Below are positions 56,158-64,000 of a stretch of 64,000 nucleotides of DNA, piece after piece (position 1 is the first letter of the stretch; every line of letters begins with the position of its first letter). The notes below the pieces were generated by a model. It saw only the letters and a program-made list of their open reading frames with translations, was not told the DNA's origin and ran no database searches. The position numbers and the translations under genes are program-made. The stretch spans positions 1-64,000 of the forward strand of contig CACZCX010000012.1 in NCBI GenBank assembly GCA_902779875.1, written 5' to 3'. Origin of the DNA: an uncultured Bacteroidales bacterium. Lineage in GTDB: Bacteria; Bacteroidota; Bacteroidia; Bacteroidales; Bacteroidaceae.

Positions 56158-56189
56158 ATTATTAACTACGAATCATGGCTTTTATTGTA

Positions 56190-59100
56190 TCACGGACCCA
56201 CAATGACCATCTTGCATGAGGCCGATGACGCGGCACCTGCGTTGTTTACTGTGGCTCTTACTATATAGAGTCCGGGCTGCATGCGGTGACCGGAGCTTCC
56301 GCTCAGGTTCCAGTCAACGACAGTCACGCCTGAACCTGTATTGTCCCTGCATGTGGTTACCCACTGTACCGTTCCGTCCGATGAGGCCACCTGTATGGTC
56401 ACGCTGGTGTCGGTGCCCGGACGGTCATGTGTTATCACGAACGATGTCCTCTCGCGGGCGGGGCTTGCGGTGACATCGACAGTAAAGCGGGGTTTGAGGT
56501 CACTGACCACCTTGAATCCCAGATATACGGTCGACGAGTTGTTCATGACATCCCAGGCACGCAGCATAATCTCATGCTTGCCCTCGGGCAGTTCCGGTAT
56601 GCTGAACCTCACGCGTCCGCTGGTATAGTCACCCTCAGTCTGCTCGAACAGGCCGTTGAGCACCCATGTCCAGTTGGGGTTGTTGTCAATCACAAGCAGT
56701 ATGTCATGTCCCAATCCGTTGCCCGATGTGTTCAGACCCGAGCTGTCACTGAGCTCGACCACCAGCATGGGAGTGGCGTTCACGCTCTGTCCGTACTGGA
56801 AAGAGGGTGTGTTGAGATAGAGGTGAATATCAGGACCGATGGAGTCACGCGACAGTCCCTGGGCCGTTCCGCCCACGGTGAAGTTATCATAGCTGCCGTT
56901 GGCGTTAAGTCCGTCATTGCCGTGAACGAAAAGCAGAATCCTACCCTTTTCATCGGAATAGTTTATATCCATAGGTACGGGGAAACTGAACGTGAACTCA
57001 CCGTTCCTTACCGAGTCGGTCCCCGAGTAGAGTATGCGGTCGCGCTGCATGAACTCAAACGGTTCGTCGGCGGTCTTGAGGTTGTTATGGCATACTATGA
57101 GACGCTCGTTGTCAAAGACGGTGCTCGACAGGAGTCCCCTGTAGCTGTCAAGACGCTCTCCGTTACACTCTATATGTCCGCTCACGGTGATGACGGAGCC
57201 TGCCTTGGCCTGTCCTGTCGCGGCGGCATCGGCCCCGTTGAACCGGTCGACCACAGCCGTGAGCTCAGCCACAGCCAGACGCAGGGCGGGATCACCCAGC
57301 AGCACGTAGTGTATCTTGTTCTCCGAGCGGTCGTTCTCACCTGTGCCCGATGTCACCAGCTCGTTCTTGGCCAGACGCAGGGCATCACCCAACGCGTTCA
57401 GACGGCCGTTATCGGAGCGTGACACCACATAACGGCTGAAGGCGCGGTTTATGGTGCCGTTCAGGCTCGCGTATACCGTCCTGGTCGTTGAGAGCATACC
57501 TATGGCACCGCCCTCGGCATTGGCCATGAGATTCAGGCCCATGCTCTCCAGAGGCGAGTCAAAGGGTGCTATATCACATGAAGCCGTGATCCAGAACGCG
57601 GGATGGAGGGAACGCAGCTCTTTCATATCGGTCTTGTTCAGGACCAGCTCGTGTGAGAACACCTCGGTGCTTCCGTGACCTGAGTAGTTCACTATCAGGG
57701 CACCCTCCTCCAGCTGTTCCAGCAGCAGTTTCCTTATGGACGGATAGCCGTTATAAGAGGCCGACACCTCCATCTGGTAGGCGTCCCAGTATATCTTACG
57801 CACATCAATCGCGGGGCTGGCTTTCTCATAGACGCCGGCTAACCTGTCGGCATCCTGCATGTGTGTGTTGTTGTCACCGTCATCACCCAGCACCAGTATC
57901 TTGTTGCACCAGGCGCCGGAGTAGGCTCCGCTCATATAGGCTATCAGCTGGTCCACCTCCGCTCTCGCCTCAGAGGCTGTGCTTACCGGCAGACGGCCCA
58001 CGCCCAGATCCACCTTCTCGGTCAGAAGCGAACGGCCCTCGCTGTCATCGAGCATACCGAAATAATCCTCCATCACATATGATGTGGTATGGCTCAGTGA
58101 CTCGTATGACTCATAGCAGAGCAGGTAATCATCGGGGTTCTGTCCCTTCCAGTCCGATACGTGCATGCGGTTATCCCACGCGCCGTTACCCATGAGCATA
58201 AGATAGCGGGGTGCCGTTCCGTCCATGCCCCGATCATAGAGCATCTTAAGGAAACGACGCAGGGCCGTGGCATCGGGAGTACCCGACGAGAACTCGTTAT
58301 AGACCATATCGGCACGTACCACGGCAACACTCAGGCTGTCCAGACGGCGGTGAGCCGCAGCCAGACGCTCGGCCTGTGCCATAAGACGGCCCGATGCCGG
58401 AACCACAATCACCATATCCACTGAATCCAGGGCATGGAGGTTCTGGTTAGCCACCTCCCCGACCCTCTCAGGCTCGGGTATTGAACCCTTCACGTTGACG
58501 GCCAGCAGCACGTCATCCACGTCATAGTAGCCGCCCAAAGTGATGGTGGTGCCATCCTGATAGGTTGAAGGAACAACGGAGTATTCGCCTCCTGACGATA
58601 TCCTCCACACCTGAACATCGGGCGTAGAACCCGATATGACAAAGCTCACGCTGTCACACTCCTCCTCCACGCGGAACAGGGTGCTTGAGCCGTAGAGAGC
58701 CAGACGGCGTTTGTAGTTGAGACGTATGTAATCCAGACGGCCCGATACACCCGGCTCGCGGTCATGCACCAGACGTACGGTATTCTGCTCCCTGAACTCA
58801 CGGATAGCCTCAAATTCCTTCTCAGCCACCGCAGCAGCCTCACTGGAGCTTATGGCCCTTACGCTCATGTCACCTATCTTGGTGCCGTTCACATTCACGC
58901 CCACCTTGGTCGTTCTGGCCGATGCAGCCGAGAAAGCTACCTTCACGCCTACTGTGTCACCGGCCAGGCCCTTGAGTTCAAAGCTGTAGGAACGGGCGCT
59001 GCCGCCGCTGTAGTCATAATCCTCAAACATACGGCGTCCCGAACGGTACCAGCTGTACTCATCGGGATCATAGACCATATAGTCAGGATAGGTGTTTATA

Positions 59101-59930
59101 ACACGGCCGGTCACGGTATCCGTAGCCATTGTGCCGAATGAGGCGGGCGCGGAATCGGTGCGGTCAGTGAGGAAATAATAACCCCAGTCAGAATAGGTGT
59201 TCACCGTGTGCTCATAGCCCTTGCTGCCCTTTTTCCAGCTCACAGGACCCTGGGCGTAGAAAAGCATGTAATCCTTGCCACGCCACATAGGCTGCTCCGG
59301 CAGGTCATCGGTAAGGTCCTGCAGATCCGTCTCGGGCAACACGGCGCCGCCGTATCCGAACAGACGCACCTTGGACGGGTCCTTGAATCCCATGGAGCGG
59401 AGGGTGCTGTAAGAGAGTTTGTAGACACCTGTCCTGTCCACCCTTATCTTGGCCCATCGGCCATCGGCCAGTACCGATGTGCGGGTATATCGGTCCTTAG
59501 GGTCTATAGAGCGGGACGGAGCCCTTCTTAAAGACTCGCTTGAGGATACTGTCCACTTGTATGAGACTATGGCGTAGATGGCGCCGTCACGTTTGATTAT
59601 GGGGAGGAAACCTGCGCAGAACGAGGCGCTGCCCAGAGACTCCGCGATCCAGGTCTCCATGACTGGCCATTCGGGTATATCGGCCTCGGAGAGGTTCCAG
59701 CGTTTAAGATCATCGGAACTGATTTTCCTGAGCTCCGGGTACTCAATCCGTGCTGTGTAGACGGAGTCCTGCCAGTTGCCTGTGAGTCCGATGCCGAACG
59801 GGGACCACGGACGTACCGAGTCAGTGCTCATGGACTCCCATCCGGAATCCACCAGGCCACTCCGCTCCGCGCGCATGCCTACGCACGCAAAAAGAAGCAT
59901 TAAAAGAAAAGCAACCGACTTTCTGCCCAA
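56190..59930 (-). CDS. porU: PorU, T9SS C-terminal signal peptidase (gingipain-like C25)
   Basis: A 1246-residue secreted cysteine peptidase that removes C-terminal sorting domains and attaches cargo to A-LPS in Porphyromonas. A signal peptide (GRKSVAFLLMLLFACVGMRA) is followed by a long N-terminal domain. The C25 caspase-like domain contains NYSGHGS (catalytic His) and FWITASCDIAPFDS (catalytic Cys), and a C-terminal sorting-domain-like end (MQPGLYIVRATVNNAG) closes it. The start codon must be TTG (59930), since a stop lies two codons upstream in frame. It follows the FAA gene by 3 bases and precedes porV. Confidence 0.93.
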   Translation of the reverse strand: MGRKSVAFLLMLLFACVGMRAERSGLVDSGWESMSTDSVRPWSPFGIGLTGNWQDSVYTARIEYPELRKISSDDLKRWNLSEADIPEWPVMETWIAESLGSASFCAGFLPIIKRDGAIYAIVSYKWTVSSSESLRRAPSRSIDPKDRYTRTSVLADGRWAKIRVDRTGVYKLSYSTLRSMGFKDPSKVRLFGYGGAVLPETDLQDLTDDLPEQPMWRGKDYMLFYAQGPVSWKKGSKGYEHTVNTYSDWGYYFLTDRTDSAPASFGTMATDTVTGRVINTYPDYMVYDPDEYSWYRSGRRMFEDYDYSGGSARSYSFELKGLAGDTVGVKVAFSAASARTTKVGVNVNGTKIGDMSVRAISSSEAAAVAEKEFEAIREFREQNTVRLVHDREPGVSGRLDYIRLNYKRRLALYGSSTLFRVEEECDSVSFVISGSTPDVQVWRISSGGEYSVVPSTYQDGTTITLGGYYDVDDVLLAVNVKGSIPEPERVGEVANQNLHALDSVDMVIVVPASGRLMAQAERLAAAHRRLDSLSVAVVRADMVYNEFSSGTPDATALRRFLKMLYDRGMDGTAPRYLMLMGNGAWDNRMHVSDWKGQNPDDYLLCYESYESLSHTTSYVMEDYFGMLDDSEGRSLLTEKVDLGVGRLPVSTASEARAEVDQLIAYMSGAYSGAWCNKILVLGDDGDNNTHMQDADRLAGVYEKASPAIDVRKIYWDAYQMEVSASYNGYPSIRKLLLEQLEEGALIVNYSGHGSTEVFSHELVLNKTDMKELRSLHPAFWITASCDIAPFDSPLESMGLNLMANAEGGAIGMLSTTRTVYASLNGTINRAFSRYVVSRSDNGRLNALGDALRLAKNELVTSGTGENDRSENKIHYVLLGDPALRLAVAELTAVVDRFNGADAAATGQAKAGSVITVSGHIECNGERLDSYRGLLSSTVFDNERLIVCHNNLKTADEPFEFMQRDRILYSGTDSVRNGEFTFSFPVPMDINYSDEKGRILLFVHGNDGLNANGSYDNFTVGGTAQGLSRDSIGPDIHLYLNTPSFQYGQSVNATPMLVVELSDSSGLNTSGNGLGHDILLVIDNNPNWTWVLNGLFEQTEGDYTSGRVRFSIPELPEGKHEIMLRAWDVMNNSSTVYLGFKVVSDLKPRFTVDVTASPARERTSFVITHDRPGTDTSVTIQVASSDGTVQWVTTCRDNTGSGVTVVDWNLSGSSGHRMQPGLYIVRATVNNAGAASSASCKMVIVGP

Positions 59931-59933
59931 GTC

Positions 59934-60551
59934 TTATCTGATATGAAAATCCAACACGTTTTTTCCCTCAAGGAAGCCCTGCAGATGCTGTCCGATGCTT
60001 ACCGGGCCCACTCCGACCGGAGTTCCGGTGTAGATCAGGTCACCTGTCTTGAGCGTGCAGAAACTGCTCACATATTCTATTATCCGGGCTACAGGGAAAA
60101 TCATGTTCGCCGTATGCCCCTCCTGAACAGACTTTCCGTCCACGTCAAGATTGAAATGCAGGTCCTGCAGGTCTCCAATCTGCTCCTTGGGAATCCAGTC
60201 ACCTACCACAGCAGACTGGTCAAATCCTTTGCAAAGCTCCCACGGCAGACCCTTTTTACGGAATTCATTCTGCATGTCACGCGCCGTAAAGTCTATACCC
60301 AGTGTGACCGCATCCCAGTAACGGTCCGCGAATCTGGCAGCTATGCTCTTGCCCAGCCGGCTTATCCTCACCACAAGCTCCGTCTCATAATCCACACGGC
60401 CCAGATGGTCCGGCAGGAAAAAGGGACGGCGGTTCCTCAGGATTGCAGAGTCCGGCTTCATGAAAATGACCGGACTCTCCGGTTTTAATAACGTTTCACC
60501 CAGTTCTTTATTGTGCTGGGAATAGTTCATACCTACGCAGATGATTTTCAT
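59934..60551 (-). CDS. Fumarylacetoacetate hydrolase family protein
   Basis: A 205-residue FAH-fold enzyme. Metal-site residues are in GRVDYETELVVRI (Glu-x-Glu type) and further blocks are VTLGIDFTARDMQ and KGFDQSAVVGDWI. Family members act on acylpyruvates, oxaloacetate or hydroxyheptadienedioate, and the substrate cannot be named. It is first in the FAA-porU-porV-ispF run, a linkage with no obvious metabolic sense. Its promoter is back to back with that of the SUI1 gene. Confidence 0.85.
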   Translation of the reverse strand: MKIICVGMNYSQHNKELGETLLKPESPVIFMKPDSAILRNRRPFFLPDHLGRVDYETELVVRISRLGKSIAARFADRYWDAVTLGIDFTARDMQNEFRKKGLPWELCKGFDQSAVVGDWIPKEQIGDLQDLHFNLDVDGKSVQEGHTANMIFPVARIIEYVSSFCTLKTGDLIYTGTPVGVGPVSIGQHLQGFLEGKNVLDFHIR

Positions 60552-60582
60552 ATAGCGATTCTCAACAGATTGTGTTGTAATG

Positions 60583-60590
60583 CAAAGTTA
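60583..60590 (-). promoter_or_regulatory. -7 box of the FAA-porU-porV-ispF operon
   Basis: TAACTTTG on the minus strand (TAnnTTTG), 31 bases from the FAA start. It lies 1 base from the opposing -7 box. Confidence 0.65.
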
Positions 60591-60591
60591 C

Positions 60592-60599
60592 TATCTTTG
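60592..60599 (+). promoter_or_regulatory. -7 box of the SUI1/YciH gene
   Basis: TATCTTTG (TAnnTTTG), 21 bases upstream of the ATG. It is adjacent to the divergent FAA -7 box. Confidence 0.65.
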
Positions 60600-60620
60600 G
60601 ACATACAAAAAGCATTTGAC

Positions 60621-60965
60621 ATGGGAAAGAACAGCAGTGACTGGAAAGACCGCCTTGGAGTGATGTACTCCACGAATCCTGATTTCAACTATCAGACCGA
60701 TGAGGAGCCGGAGCAGGAGCTCCTGCCGCCCAAGCAGCAGAAACTGCGTCTCAGGATGGAGAAAAACGGACGCGGCGGCAAGACCGTCACCGTGATAAGC
60801 GGATTCCAGGGCCCTGAGGCCGATATGGAGGCGCTTGCCCGTACCCTCAAGACATTCTGCGGCTGCGGAGGGTCAGCTAAGGATGGGGAGATAATTATTC
60901 AGGGGGACTTTAGGGAGAAATTAAAAGGGAAGCTGGTTGCTTTGGGGTATACACAGACGAAATAA
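60621..60965 (+). CDS. yciH: SUI1/eIF1-like translation factor (YciH)
   Basis: A 114-residue protein with a variable N-terminus (MGKNSSDWKDRLGVMYSTNPDF) and a C-terminal SUI1 domain (about 45-114) with RGGKTVTVISGFQGPE and CGCGGSAKDGEIIIQGD. Bacterial YciH resembles eIF1 and may affect initiation fidelity. Its role in Bacteroidota is not established. The 36 in-frame codons upstream of the chosen ATG overlap the promoter and the FAA gene and were discarded. Confidence 0.88.
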   Translation: MGKNSSDWKDRLGVMYSTNPDFNYQTDEEPEQELLPPKQQKLRLRMEKNGRGGKTVTVISGFQGPEADMEALARTLKTFCGCGGSAKDGEIIIQGDFREKLKGKLVALGYTQTK

Positions 60966-60984
60966 AACCCCGTCATTATTTAAA

Positions 60985-61004
60985 CCAGCCATTGAAATGG
61001 CTGG
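60985..61004. other. Intergenic hairpin downstream of yciH
   Basis: Perfect 8-bp stem CCAGCCAT/ATGGCTGG with a 4-base loop and no T tract. A second small hairpin AATGCC/GGCATT follows near 61017-61031. Both may be processing or stability elements at the 3' end. Confidence 0.4.
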
Positions 61005-61049
61005 CTACCATTATCCAATGCCTGCGGCATTAACCGGTTCCAAGTGAAT

Positions 61050-61087
61050 ATAAAAAAAGGAGGCTTCCTGCAGGGAAACCTCCTTTT
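61050..61087. terminator. Bidirectional terminator yciH / tsf
   Basis: An A-rich left flank and AAGGAGG (61055-61061) pair with CCTCCTT (61077-61083). Inner TTCC/GGGAA pairs and a T run (61082-61086) are present. It ends both convergent units. Confidence 0.8.
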
Positions 61088-61106
61088 TACTATAGAGAAA
61101 TTCAGA

Positions 61107-61934
61107 TTATTCTGATTTCAGAGTGAAGCGACGGAAAGCGGTAACGGTGAGGTCCTTATCCAGAGCCTTGAGGTACTCGGCAACGGTCTTCTTCTCGTCA
61201 ACGATGTACTTCTGGTTCAGGAGGCAGCTCTCGTCGTAGAACTTCTTCATACGACCCTCAGCGATGCGCTCAATCATGTTCTCGGGCTTACCCTCCTCGC
61301 GAGCCTTATCGGCAGCGATCTCCTTCTCACGAGCCACGATGTCGGCGGGAACCTCCTCGGGCTTAACAGCGATAGGATTCTGGGCAGCAACCTGCAGAGC
61401 AATCTCGTGGATGTACTCCTTATCGGCAACCTCCTTGTTGAAGGCAACCAGGCAGCAGAGGAAGTTCTTACCCTGATGGTTGTAAGAAGCGATCTCAGAT
61501 GCCTCAAGGTAGTTGTAACCGTCGAGCTCGAGCTTCTCACCTACAATACCGGTGCGCTCCAGAACGATGTCAGCAACGGTCTTGCCCTGGAAGGGAAGAG
61601 CCTTAACCTCATCAAGTGACTTAGCGCGTGCAGCAACTGCAGCGTCAAGGATTGACTGGGTCAGAGCCTTGAAATCAGCGTTGTTGGCTACGAAGTCGGT
61701 CTCGCACTTCAGGGCGATCATAGCACCAAAGTTACCGTCAACCTTAACCAGAACGCAACCCTCAGAAGCCTCACGGTCAGAACGCTTAGCAGCAACTGCC
61801 AGACCCTTCTTGCGGATTATCTCGATAGCCTTCTCAAAATCGCCTTCAGCCTCGGTGAGAGCCTTCTTGCAATCTGACATACCGGCACCGGTCTTGGTGC
61901 GGAGGGCTTTAATATCATCAAGTGTTACAGCCAT
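61107..61934 (-). CDS. tsf: Elongation factor Ts
   Basis: A 275-residue EF-Ts, the nucleotide-exchange factor of EF-Tu. It has an N-terminal UBA-like domain (DIKALRTKTGAGMSDCKKAL), the core TDFVANN (near 80) and the C-terminal EF-Tu-contact regions. Some Bacteroides relatives carry a longer form of about 330 residues (from memory), while the compact form here resembles that of Porphyromonas. It is last in rplM-rpsI-rpsB-tsf, 30 bases after rpsB. Confidence 0.95.
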   Translation of the reverse strand: MAVTLDDIKALRTKTGAGMSDCKKALTEAEGDFEKAIEIIRKKGLAVAAKRSDREASEGCVLVKVDGNFGAMIALKCETDFVANNADFKALTQSILDAAVAARAKSLDEVKALPFQGKTVADIVLERTGIVGEKLELDGYNYLEASEIASYNHQGKNFLCCLVAFNKEVADKEYIHEIALQVAAQNPIAVKPEEVPADIVAREKEIAADKAREEGKPENMIERIAEGRMKKFYDESCLLNQKYIVDEKKTVAEYLKALDKDLTVTAFRRFTLKSE

Positions 61935-61964
61935 TTTCTTTAATGTTTTTACGGTTAATGAAAA

Positions 61965-62873
61965 TCAAGCCTCAGCCTCGCCCTCTGCCTTGGGAGCAGC
62001 AGCCTTGCGTGTACGCTTGGGTTTTGCGGGAGCCTCCTCGGCAGCAGCCTCCTCAGCGGGAGCAGCCTCCTCAGCAGGAGCCTCATCAAGAGTCTCTTCC
62101 TTCTTAGCTACCTTGCGGATACGCTCGCGACGGGGCTTCTCTGACTTCTCTTCGTCATCGGCAGCAGCCTCATCACCCTTCTCAGCCTTACGCTCTGCAA
62201 GACCCTCAGCGATAGCATCGCAGCAAGCGGTCAGGATAGCGTCAACTGACTTGGTGGCGTCATCGTTAGCAGGAATAACGTAATCTACGTTTGAAGGATC
62301 GCTGTTGGTATCAACGATAGCGAATACGGGGATACCCAGACGGTTAGCCTCACGTACGGCGATGTTCTCCTTGAGAACGTCGATTACAAAGAGGGCAGCC
62401 GGCAGACGTGACAGGTCAGCGATAGAACCGAGGTTCTTCTCCAGCTTGGCACGCTGACGTGAAATCTGAAGGATCTCACGCTTTGACAGGTTTGAATATG
62501 TACCGTCCTGAGTCAGCTTATCGATGGTGGCCATCTTCTTCACAGCCTTACGGATTGTGGGGAAGTTGGTGAGCATACCACCGGGCCAGCGCTCAATTAC
62601 GTAAGGCATACCAACTGATGATACCTTCTGGGCAACGAGCTCCTTGAGCTGTTTCTTGGTACCAACGAAAAGGATCTTCTTTCCGTCGCGAGCCATACGC
62701 TTGAGAACCTCAGCAGCCTGATCAATAGCGGCTACAGTCTGGTTAAGGTCGATGATATGAATGCCATTGCGCTCCATGAAGATGTAAGGAGCCATAGCGG
62801 GATTCCATTTGCGGCGCAGGTGGCCGAAGTGGCAACCAGCTTCGAGAAGCTGTTCAAAATTTGTTCTTGACAT
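61965..62873 (-). CDS. rpsB: Ribosomal protein S2
   Basis: A 302-residue S2 with MSRTNFEQLLEAGCHFGHLRRKWNP at the start, the S2 signature NLGSIADLSRLPAALFVIDV and then IPVFAIVDTNSDPSNVDYVIP. The last 60 residues form an Ala/Glu/Lys-rich, low-complexity tail (EEAAPAEEAAAEEAPAKPKR) longer than in most S2 proteins. The in-frame extension of 64 codons upstream contains a heptanucleotide repeat and lacks any S2 similarity, so it was rejected. Confidence 0.96.
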   Translation of the reverse strand: MSRTNFEQLLEAGCHFGHLRRKWNPAMAPYIFMERNGIHIIDLNQTVAAIDQAAEVLKRMARDGKKILFVGTKKQLKELVAQKVSSVGMPYVIERWPGGMLTNFPTIRKAVKKMATIDKLTQDGTYSNLSKREILQISRQRAKLEKNLGSIADLSRLPAALFVIDVLKENIAVREANRLGIPVFAIVDTNSDPSNVDYVIPANDDATKSVDAILTACCDAIAEGLAERKAEKGDEAAADDEEKSEKPRRERIRKVAKKEETLDEAPAEEAAPAEEAAAEEAPAKPKRTRKAAAPKAEGEAEA

Positions 62874-62878
62874 AAATG

Positions 62879-62915
62879 CAGATCCCGACAGTTTAGATAC
62901 TAAACACAGATCCCG
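62879..62915. repeat. Direct repeat and hairpin ahead of rpsB
   Basis: CAGATCCCG occurs at 62879-62887 and 62907-62915 and brackets a perfect 6-bp hairpin GTTTAG/CTAAAC (62891-62905). It lies within 45 bases upstream of the rpsB start, so a translational control element is possible. Confidence 0.45.
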
Positions 62916-62930
62916 TAGGCCTGGGTTCCA

Positions 62931-62970
62931 ATTGAGAATTGAAAATTGACAATTGAGAATTTGACAGGCA
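62931..62970. repeat. Degenerate ATTGAGA repeat between rpsI and rpsB
   Basis: Imperfect tandem copies (ATTGAGA, ATTGAAA, ATTGACA, ATTGAGA) of the heptamer seen at 5998-6039, 17924-17954 and 18022-18052. Confidence 0.65.
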
Positions 62971-62988
62971 TGGGAATATATCCAGAGC

Positions 62989-63375
62989 TTAACGCTTGCT
63001 GAACTGGAATCTGCGACGTGCCTTGGGCTGACCGGGCTTCTTACGCTCAACAGAACGTGAGTCACGGGTCAGGAAGCCTTCTGAACGAAGAGTCTTCTTG
63101 TCATCGGGATTGATCTTAACGAGAGCGCGAGCTATAGCAAGACGCAGAGCGTTAGCCTGGCCATTGTAACCGCCACCGTCCAGATTTACCTTGATATCGT
63201 ACTTCTCAGCCACCTCGAGTTTCTTAAGAGGCTGGAGAACTACGTACTGAAGCAGTGATGACGGGAAGTATACTGCGAGATCTCTCTTGTTGATGGTAAT
63301 CTTACCTGTTCCTTCAGAAACGAAGACACGTGCCACGGCGCTTTTACGACGGCCTATTGCATTGATTACTTCCAT
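62989..63375 (-). CDS. rpsI: Ribosomal protein S9
   Basis: A 128-residue S9 whose C-terminus reaches the P-site tRNA. It begins MEVINAIGRRKSAVARVFV, has GGGYNGQANALRLAIARAL, and ends in the basic RKKPGQPKARRRFQFSKR, the universal S9 tail. It lies 11 bases after rplM, the standard pair. Confidence 0.97.
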   Translation of the reverse strand: MEVINAIGRRKSAVARVFVSEGTGKITINKRDLAVYFPSSLLQYVVLQPLKKLEVAEKYDIKVNLDGGGYNGQANALRLAIARALVKINPDDKKTLRSEGFLTRDSRSVERKKPGQPKARRRFQFSKR

Positions 63376-63386
63376 TCTCTTTCAAA

Positions 63387-63848
63387 TTAACTAAGTGAAT
63401 TGATATCTATTGCCTTGGGAGTCTGAGCCTCGTGCTTGTGCTCTGTACCAGCATAAACATAGAGGTTACCGATGAGCTTGTCACCCAGCTTTGTCTTGGG
63501 CAGCATTCCCTTAACAACTTTCTTCATAAGTCTCTCAGCACCGTTGGGCTTAGCCATGAGCTGTGCAGGTGTCATCTCACGCTGACCACCGGGATAACCG
63601 GTATAACGGAGATATACTCTGTCAGTCCACTTCTTACCGGTAAGAACGATCTTATCGGCATTGAGAACGATGACGTTGTCACCGCAGTCAACGTGCGGAG
63701 TGAAATTTGTCTTGTATTTACCGCGGAGCAGCTTAGCAACCTTCACGGCGAAGCGGCCCAGGACCTGGTCCTTGGCATCAACCACGACCCATTCCTTATT
63801 TACGGTAGCCTTGTTGGCCGAAACAGTCTTGTAACTTAAAGTATCCAT
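63387..63848 (-). CDS. rplM: Ribosomal protein L13
   Basis: A 153-residue L13, one of the first proteins to assemble on 23S rRNA. It begins MDTLSYKTVSANKATVNKEW, has DAKDQVLGRFAVKVAKLLRGK and YRYTGYPGGQ-like LRYTGYPGGQREMTP. It is the first gene of rplM-rpsI-rpsB-tsf, and the upstream 152 bp are non-coding. Confidence 0.97.
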   Translation of the reverse strand: MDTLSYKTVSANKATVNKEWVVVDAKDQVLGRFAVKVAKLLRGKYKTNFTPHVDCGDNVIVLNADKIVLTGKKWTDRVYLRYTGYPGGQREMTPAQLMAKPNGAERLMKKVVKGMLPKTKLGDKLIGNLYVYAGTEHKHEAQTPKAIDINSLS

Positions 63849-64000
63849 TCTAAACTTTAAATCAATAATTAAACATTTTCATTACTCTACGCAACCTCTC
63901 CGTCTCCCGACGTCATGGAAACTCCCTAAACGCTCGTCATCAGCAGTTACGCTACACTGCAGACTCCTCACTCGGGGGTTTAACACGTTAATAACTAACC
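63849..64000 (-). promoter_or_regulatory. rplM upstream region, possible structured leader
   Basis: A 152-bp non-coding stretch ahead of rplM. It is purine-rich and GC-rich in the middle and AT-rich near the gene. Short complementary pieces are visible on the minus strand (for example TGCAGT near the window end and ACTGCT about 15 bases later). No TAnnTTTG box was found within it, so the promoter may lie beyond the window edge and this may be a transcribed leader. Confidence 0.35.

Noticed and set aside
56427..57422. 331-codon plus-strand frame across porU
   Set aside because: Antisense shadow; porU carries the C25 catalytic motifs in the other strand.
62874..63065. 64-codon N-terminal extension of rpsB
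   Set aside because: The extension reads through a heptamer repeat, and S2 similarity starts at MSRTNFEQ.

Overview
The window is a Bacteroidales-type (phylum Bacteroidota) chromosome segment. Supporting signs are the many intergenic -7 boxes of the form TAnnTTTG with no obvious Shine-Dalgarno sequences, type IX secretion system (T9SS) genes (porT, sprA, porV, porU), an N-succinyl/N-acetyl-ornithine carbamoyltransferase, meso-DAP dehydrogenase, NigD and Wzi family proteins, and str-S10 operons joined without tuf. By eye the coding DNA is about mid-50s % GC. The genus cannot be fixed from this sequence. Almost everything is housekeeping, and the accessory island is small (about 38.7-41.9 kb).

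Layout. 1-4.2 kb: minus-strand str-S10 operon (rpsL-rpsG-fusA-rpsJ-rplC, the last cut by the window edge), preceded by a DUF3467 gene. 4.5-7.8 kb: XylE-type sugar transporter, a 5'-truncated asd, and a LolD-type ATPase. 7.8-11.2 kb: lipocalin-like lipoprotein, Wzi-family outer-membrane protein, rplS, porT. 11.3-15.2 kb: ferredoxin, aspartate aminotransferase, LptF/G permease, SRPBCC protein. 15.3-17.9 kb: tRNA(CAU) with a striking palindromic duplication of its 3' end, then pta-ackA. 18-20.4 kb: efp-radC-DUF59-lpxH. 20.6-25.4 kb: rpmH, then PASTA-rluD-ddl-acyltransferase-NigD lipoprotein. 25.4-28.6 kb: DUF2007-proB-proA-argF'. 28.7-31.6 kb: MORN/barrel protein, ddh, ruvA. 31.6-38.7 kb: frameshifted sprA. 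38.8-41.9 kb: low-GC secreted protein with two subtilase-propeptide-like domains, and a degenerate GH3 lipoprotein whose 3' end lies in a REP/MITE-like element. 41.9-52.2 kb: cca, a lipoprotein, an NSS transporter, and the chain tsaB-DUF4290-murA-rimM-M23-dxr-rseP. 52.3-54.4 kb: yicC-gmk-nadD. 54.4-60.6 kb: FAA hydrolase-porU-porV-ispF. 60.6-64 kb: SUI1/YciH, then rplM-rpsI-rpsB-tsf.

The genes serve translation (ribosomal proteins, EF-G, EF-P, EF-Ts, RimM, Cca, TsaB), the envelope (murA, ddl, ddh, lpxH, LptF/G, LolD, Wzi), T9SS secretion, isoprenoid synthesis (dxr, ispF), acetate fermentation (pta-ackA) and proline/arginine synthesis. The most unusual signal is a set of four conserved genes (asd, sprA, rseP and the NSS transporter) that each appear to have lost roughly 60-90 bp inside or at the edge of the reading frame. 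In two of them the junction has visible short homology (clear for NSS, possible for rseP). This may be a biological deletion process or an assembly fault, and raw reads would decide. Other notable points are the tandem propeptide-like protein behind a G9 tract, a perfect 38-bp inverted repeat, Cys-to-Asp MurA, Ser90 in the carbamoyltransferase, and heptanucleotide ATTGAGA repeats placed on stop codons.
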